Of a stretch of 64,000 bases of DNA, positions 61,057 through 64,000 are shown piece by piece. How positions within the stretch are numbered: the stretch's first letter is position 1; each line of letters begins with the position of its first letter. Made by a program: the position numbers and the translations under genes. The notes under the pieces are model-generated. The model ran no database searches. It saw nothing but the letters and a program-made list of their open reading frames with translations, and was not told where the DNA came from. Origin of the DNA: Oceanospirillum maris DSM 6286 (GTDB taxonomy: Bacteria > Pseudomonadota > Gammaproteobacteria > Pseudomonadales > Halomonadaceae); contig NZ_AUGW01000011.1 of assembly GCF_000422865.1 (NCBI RefSeq), forward strand, positions 62,001 through 126,000. The letters run 5' to 3'.

Positions 61057-61910
61057 CTCAGACTCGTATTTTGCTATTGGGGGGCACTTCCGATGGCCGA
61101 AAACTTGCCCAGAAGCTGCATCAACAGGGTGTTACGCTGATCTACAGTGTGGCTGGATTGAGCGTGGCTGGCTTGGCCCGTCAGCAGAACCTTGCTTGCC
61201 CTGTGATCAGCGGTGGTTTTAGTCGTTTTTCTATGGCTACGGAAGGGAACCGGTCCGTTACCGGCCTGGCTCGCTTTTTAGAGCAAGAGAATATCCATTT
61301 AATCCTTGATGTTACCCATCCCTATGCCGCAACCATGAGTCAGAACGCTGTTCTCGCGGCGGCAATTGTGGGTATCCCTTGCTGGCGTTTCCATCGTCCG
61401 GCCTGGCAGGCTCAACCGCAGGATAACTGGTTTGAGTACCCCGATTGGTTCAGCTTAACCCAAGGCCTCGGTCGCTATTTACAAGGGCTATCCACCACGG
61501 GGAGTATTCTGTTGACGACGGGTCAGCTAAGCGCGCCCATGCTGACTCAGCTATTAAATAGCACGGAAACAGATGAACAGAATCCGGCGGGACATTCCCT
61601 TGGCATTATTATGCGCACCGCTGCCCCTTCTCGGGTGCCGCTACCCAAGACGATTCACTGGTTAAAAGCTATTGGCCCCTTTGATTTGGCTGGTGAACAG
61701 GCGTTATTTGCTAAATATGATGTGCGCGTTCTGGTCAGCAAAAACAGTGGTGGTATCGCCACTGAGCCTAAGTTAGAAGTCGCTCGTCGATTGAATATCC
61801 CCGTTTTTATGTTAGCCCGCCCAACGCTTGAGCCAGCGGATCGCCATTTTTGCACGGTGGAATCTCTTTCTGATGCTGTCGCTAAATTATTTAAGGATAG
61901 TGTTTTATGA
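61053..61910 (+). CDS. cobK: Precorrin-6A/cobalt-precorrin-6A reductase (CobK/CbiJ)
   Basis: A 285-residue CobK/CbiJ protein. N-terminal dinucleotide-binding [16 protein letters not shown], then [15 protein letters not shown], and the late [20 protein letters not shown] motif are diagnostic. The YSVAGL segment contains a 5-residue tandem duplication. Overlaps cbiD by four bases. Confidence 0.92.
   Translation: MTQTRILLLGGTSDGRKLAQKLHQQGVTLIYSVAGLSVAGLARQQNLACPVISGGFSRFSMATEGNRSVTGLARFLEQENIHLILDVTHPYAATMSQNAVLAAAIVGIPCWRFHRPAWQAQPQDNWFEYPDWFSLTQGLGRYLQGLSTTGSILLTTGQLSAPMLTQLLNSTETDEQNPAGHSLGIIMRTAAPSRVPLPKTIHWLKAIGPFDLAGEQALFAKYDVRVLVSKNSGGIATEPKLEVARRLNIPVFMLARPTLEPADRHFCTVESLSDAVAKLFKDSVL
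61146..61175 (+). repeat. 15-bp tandem duplication in cobK
   Basis: Units AGTGTGGCTGGATTG and AGCGTGGCTGGCTTG (61146-61160, 61161-61175) each encode SVAGL, two mismatches apart. Confidence 0.85.
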
Positions 61911-62557
61911 GTCTTGATTTGAGCTATATCGCCGATCCGGTGGGGATTGAGCGGGAGAGTTTTCGCCAAATCCGCCAGTTAACCAATTTAAGCACCTTTA
62001 ATCGTGAAGAGCAGCAGGTGGTGATGCGCATTGTGCATAGCGTGGGAATACCGGAAATCGCCTCGCAGGTACGCTTTAGTGCTAACGCCTGTCAGAGCGG
62101 TTTGGCGGCATTATCCAATAACGAGCACAGGATCTTATGCGATGTCGAGATGGTTAAGCAGGGGATAACCAAGCGGATGATTGATCGTGAGCCACTTTGT
62201 TTTTTGAACCATTCAGAGACTCAATCCCTTGCTAAAGAGCGTGGTGAAACACGATCTATGGCTGCGTTAGAGCTATGGCGGCCACGGTTAAAAGGCAGTG
62301 TTGTTTTGATCGGCAATGCCCCTACGGCCCTGTTCCGGTTGTTGGAGATGATCCATCAAGGGGCCGATAGACCTGCGTTGATTATCGGAATGCCCGTGGG
62401 CTTTGTCGGCGCGGAGGAGTCGAAAGCGGCACTGTGGCAGAGCCATCAGGATTTGGAGATAGAGTGCATTACCCTGTTGGGGCGGCAGGGTGGTAGCGCG
62501 GTAACGTCTGCCAGCTGCAATGCTTTGTTGCGCTGTTTACGCGGAGAGTTCTACTGA
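61907..62557 (+). CDS. cbiC: Precorrin-8X methylmutase (CobH/CbiC)
   Basis: A 216-residue mutase: MRIVHSVGIPEIASQVRF holds the conserved catalytic His, and VLIGNAPTALFRLLEMI and GMPVGFVGAEESKAALW are family signatures. Moves the C11 methyl to C12 to give hydrogenobyrinate or cobyrinate. Stop overlaps the cobL ATG (TGATG). Confidence 0.95.
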   Translation: MSLDLSYIADPVGIERESFRQIRQLTNLSTFNREEQQVVMRIVHSVGIPEIASQVRFSANACQSGLAALSNNEHRILCDVEMVKQGITKRMIDREPLCFLNHSETQSLAKERGETRSMAALELWRPRLKGSVVLIGNAPTALFRLLEMIHQGADRPALIIGMPVGFVGAEESKAALWQSHQDLEIECITLLGRQGGSAVTSASCNALLRCLRGEFY

Positions 62558-64000
62558 TGCTGCATGTGATCGGGCTTTCTGTCGATGGCGGTTCTGTCGA
62601 TGGCGGTTCTGTCAATGGCAGTTCTGTCAATGATGGTACAGGGCTATTAACACCTGAGGCTTGCGCAGTGCTCTACGATGCCGCACTGGTAATAGGTTCT
62701 AATCGGCAACTGGCTTTGGTTGAGCATTTATGGCAGGGACTTGAGTCTAGTCCTAAATCTAAACCTAGATATAAACCCGCAACCCTTGAACTGCCTAAGT
62801 TAAAGCAGCTAAAGGCGGTGATTACACCCTATTTGGATCAAGGGCAGTCTGTGGTGGTGTTAGCCTCCGGTGATCCGCTTTTTTATGGTATTGGCCGTTG
62901 GTTGGGACGGCAAGGGTTTCAGCCTGAACAGCTGCAGTTTTATCCGGCGGTTTCCAGCGTACAAGTGGTCTGTCATCGACTGGGCTTATCGCTACAGGAT
63001 GTGGAGGTTGTTAGCCTGCACGGGCGACCTTTAAACACCTTACGCCGCCACCTTAAACAGCGGAGCACACTGGTGCTTCTGACCGATTCGAAAAGCTATC
63101 CCCAAGCCATTGCTCAGTTATGCCTTGATACGGGGTTTACAGATTTTGAGCTAACTCTATGTGAAAACCTAGGCTATCCGCAGGAGCAGATTCGTCGTTA
63201 TAAAAGCACTTACCCAGAAAGCGATTTCTTAGAGAGCACTTTCTTAGAGAGAACTTTCTTAGAGAGCATTTGTTTAGAAAGACATATCTGGCCGGATGAT
63301 GATGTTGCCCCTTTGCACATTACTGTGTTGCGGCTCAATCAGGTGGATCATTCCCGAGGTTATCTGCCAGAGTTTCCCGGTATTGCTGATGCTGATTTTA
63401 TTACCCATATCGATAAGCAGGTGGTAGATGAGCAGGTGGGCTCTCGTTCTGGGGCTGGTTCGATTCAGAGCTCAAAAGGGCGGACGAGTGCGATGTTGAC
63501 TAAGCGAGAGGTTCGTTTGGGTATTTTGTCTCTGTTGCAGCTTGGTGCTGAAGAGACTCTGTGGGATATCGGTGCGGGTTGTGGCGGTGTGGCGGTAGAG
63601 CTGAGCTTTTGGCAGCCAAGGGCCCAGGTGTTTGCGATTGAGCATCATCCAGAGCGCTTTGCTTGCCTTGAAGCCAACCGCCAGCGCTTTGGTGTCTCCG
63701 CCAACCTGATACCCGTTCAAGGGCGTGCGCCGGATGTTTTAGCTGAGCTTCCCCCAGCCAATAAGGTCTTCATTGGCGGTAGTGATGGTGAGTTGTCGGC
63801 GCTATTAACACGCTGTTGGCAACAGTTGCCAGAGCATGGGGTTTTGGTGGCAAGCGCCGTTACCGAGAACAGTCGTCAAACCTTGTTGCGCTTTTTGGAT
63901 GATGGGCTGCAGGGGCAGTGTGAAACCCTGCAAATAGCGGTTAGTAAAGGCGATCAACTGGCAGGACAGTTGCTTTATCGACCGGCATTGCCCGTCACTC
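62557..64000 (+). CDS. cobL: Precorrin-6Y C5,15-methyltransferase (decarboxylating), CobL/CbiET fusion, cut by window end
   Basis: The frame is open from the ATG at 62557 to the window end, 481 codons. The CbiE methyltransferase part (about residues 1-225) begins MLHVIGLSVDGG and has VVLASGDPLFYGIGRWL and YPAVSSVQVVCHRLGLS. The CbiT part (from about 310) has TKREVRLGILSLLQLG and the SAM site WDIGAGCGGVAVEL near residue 336. Two sets of four 5-residue repeats are inserted, one at residues 8-27 in the loop after the first beta strand and one at 224-243 near the end of CbiE. The first sits where the tetrapyrrole methyltransferase family binds substrate, so its effect is worth testing. Confidence 0.93.
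   Translation, partial: MLHVIGLSVDGGSVDGGSVNGSSVNDGTGLLTPEACAVLYDAALVIGSNRQLALVEHLWQGLESSPKSKPRYKPATLELPKLKQLKAVITPYLDQGQSVVVLASGDPLFYGIGRWLGRQGFQPEQLQFYPAVSSVQVVCHRLGLSLQDVEVVSLHGRPLNTLRRHLKQRSTLVLLTDSKSYPQAIAQLCLDTGFTDFELTLCENLGYPQEQIRRYKSTYPESDFLESTFLERTFLESICLERHIWPDDDVAPLHITVLRLNQVDHSRGYLPEFPGIADADFITHIDKQVVDEQVGSRSGAGSIQSSKGRTSAMLTKREVRLGILSLLQLGAEETLWDIGAGCGGVAVELSFWQPRAQVFAIEHHPERFACLEANRQRFGVSANLIPVQGRAPDVLAELPPANKVFIGGSDGELSALLTRCWQQLPEHGVLVASAVTENSRQTLLRFLDDGLQGQCETLQIAVSKGDQLAGQLLYRPALPVT
62578..62637 (+). repeat. Four 15-bp units near the start of cobL
   Basis: Units at 62578, 62593, 62608 and 62623 encode SVDGG, SVDGG, SVNGS and SVNDG. The first two are identical in DNA. Confidence 0.93.
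63226..63285 (+). repeat. Four 15-bp units in the middle of cobL
   Basis: Units at 63226, 63241, 63256 and 63271 encode FLEST, FLERT, FLESI and CLERH, with TTCTTAGAGAG shared by the first three. Confidence 0.92.

Overview
The window reads as one stretch of a gammaproteobacterial chromosome. The evidence is a Cpx envelope-stress system with its CpxP-type partner and a perfect CpxR box, a malate:quinone oxidoreductase, ArfB, TRAP transporters and the terABCDE gene set. The abundance of TRAP systems and the mix of metabolic genes suggest a marine Oceanospirillaceae-like bacterium, but that placement is inference and no rRNA or marker gene here proves it. The first gene (LuxR type) and the last (cobL) are cut by the window edges. 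I see no tRNA, rRNA, CRISPR array, transposase, integrase or prophage.

Layout. 1-5.4 kb: LuxR and LysR regulators, a D-lactate-type FAD dehydrogenase with an orphan TRAP binding protein, and a GNAT enzyme. 5.5-11.8 kb: a small internally duplicated polyproline protein, the cpxP/cpxRA module and a Cache-PAS-PAS-GGDEF protein whose catalytic domain carries a perfect 66-bp tandem duplication. 11.9-19.7 kb: housekeeping and signalling genes (LysE exporter, mqo, HAD dehalogenase, DUF3820, a Cache-HAMP-MCP-CZB chemoreceptor, arfB, adenosine/adenine deaminase).

20-53 kb is a 4-hydroxyphenylacetate (homoprotocatechuate) catabolic region split into blocks. Block one is a two-component hydroxylase (20.0-22.2 kb) whose reductase has a MarR-like tail. 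Then comes a tellurite/stress ter island (22.9-30.7 kb: a PRTase/HAD/StiP arm on the minus strand, terABCDE on the plus strand). Next are hpaD, an MFS permease, a GlcG-like gene and hpaR. A TonB receptor/ABC importer operon with a Crp-type regulator and two unknown amidotransferase-fold proteins (34.3-41.4 kb) interrupts the cluster. It resumes with hpaA, hpaI, hpaH, hpaG2, hpaG1, and hpaE, hpaF in the other direction, followed by a TRAP transporter with a universal stress protein and a Bcr/CflA-type MFS exporter. Together HpaD-E-F-G-H-I form the complete meta-cleavage route to pyruvate and succinate semialdehyde. Palindromes built on TTAACATGTTAA lie upstream of the glcG-MFS genes and between hpaG1 and hpaE, one of them inside a sigma-70-like promoter, and are the likely HpaR operators.

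53.5-64 kb: a cobalamin riboswitch heads a long, mostly overlapping operon for cobalt uptake (DUF4198 protein, CbiM, CbiL/NikL-like protein, CbiQ, CbiO), a fused ChlI/ChlD-type chelatase subunit and corrin-ring enzymes (CbiD, CobK/CbiJ, CobH/CbiC, CobL/CbiET). Most of these genes carry short in-frame tandem duplications, often of a 15-bp unit repeated two or four times. Together with the 66-bp GGDEF duplication and several 14-21 bp duplications in leaders and at stop codons, this is the most unusual sequence-level signal in the window.
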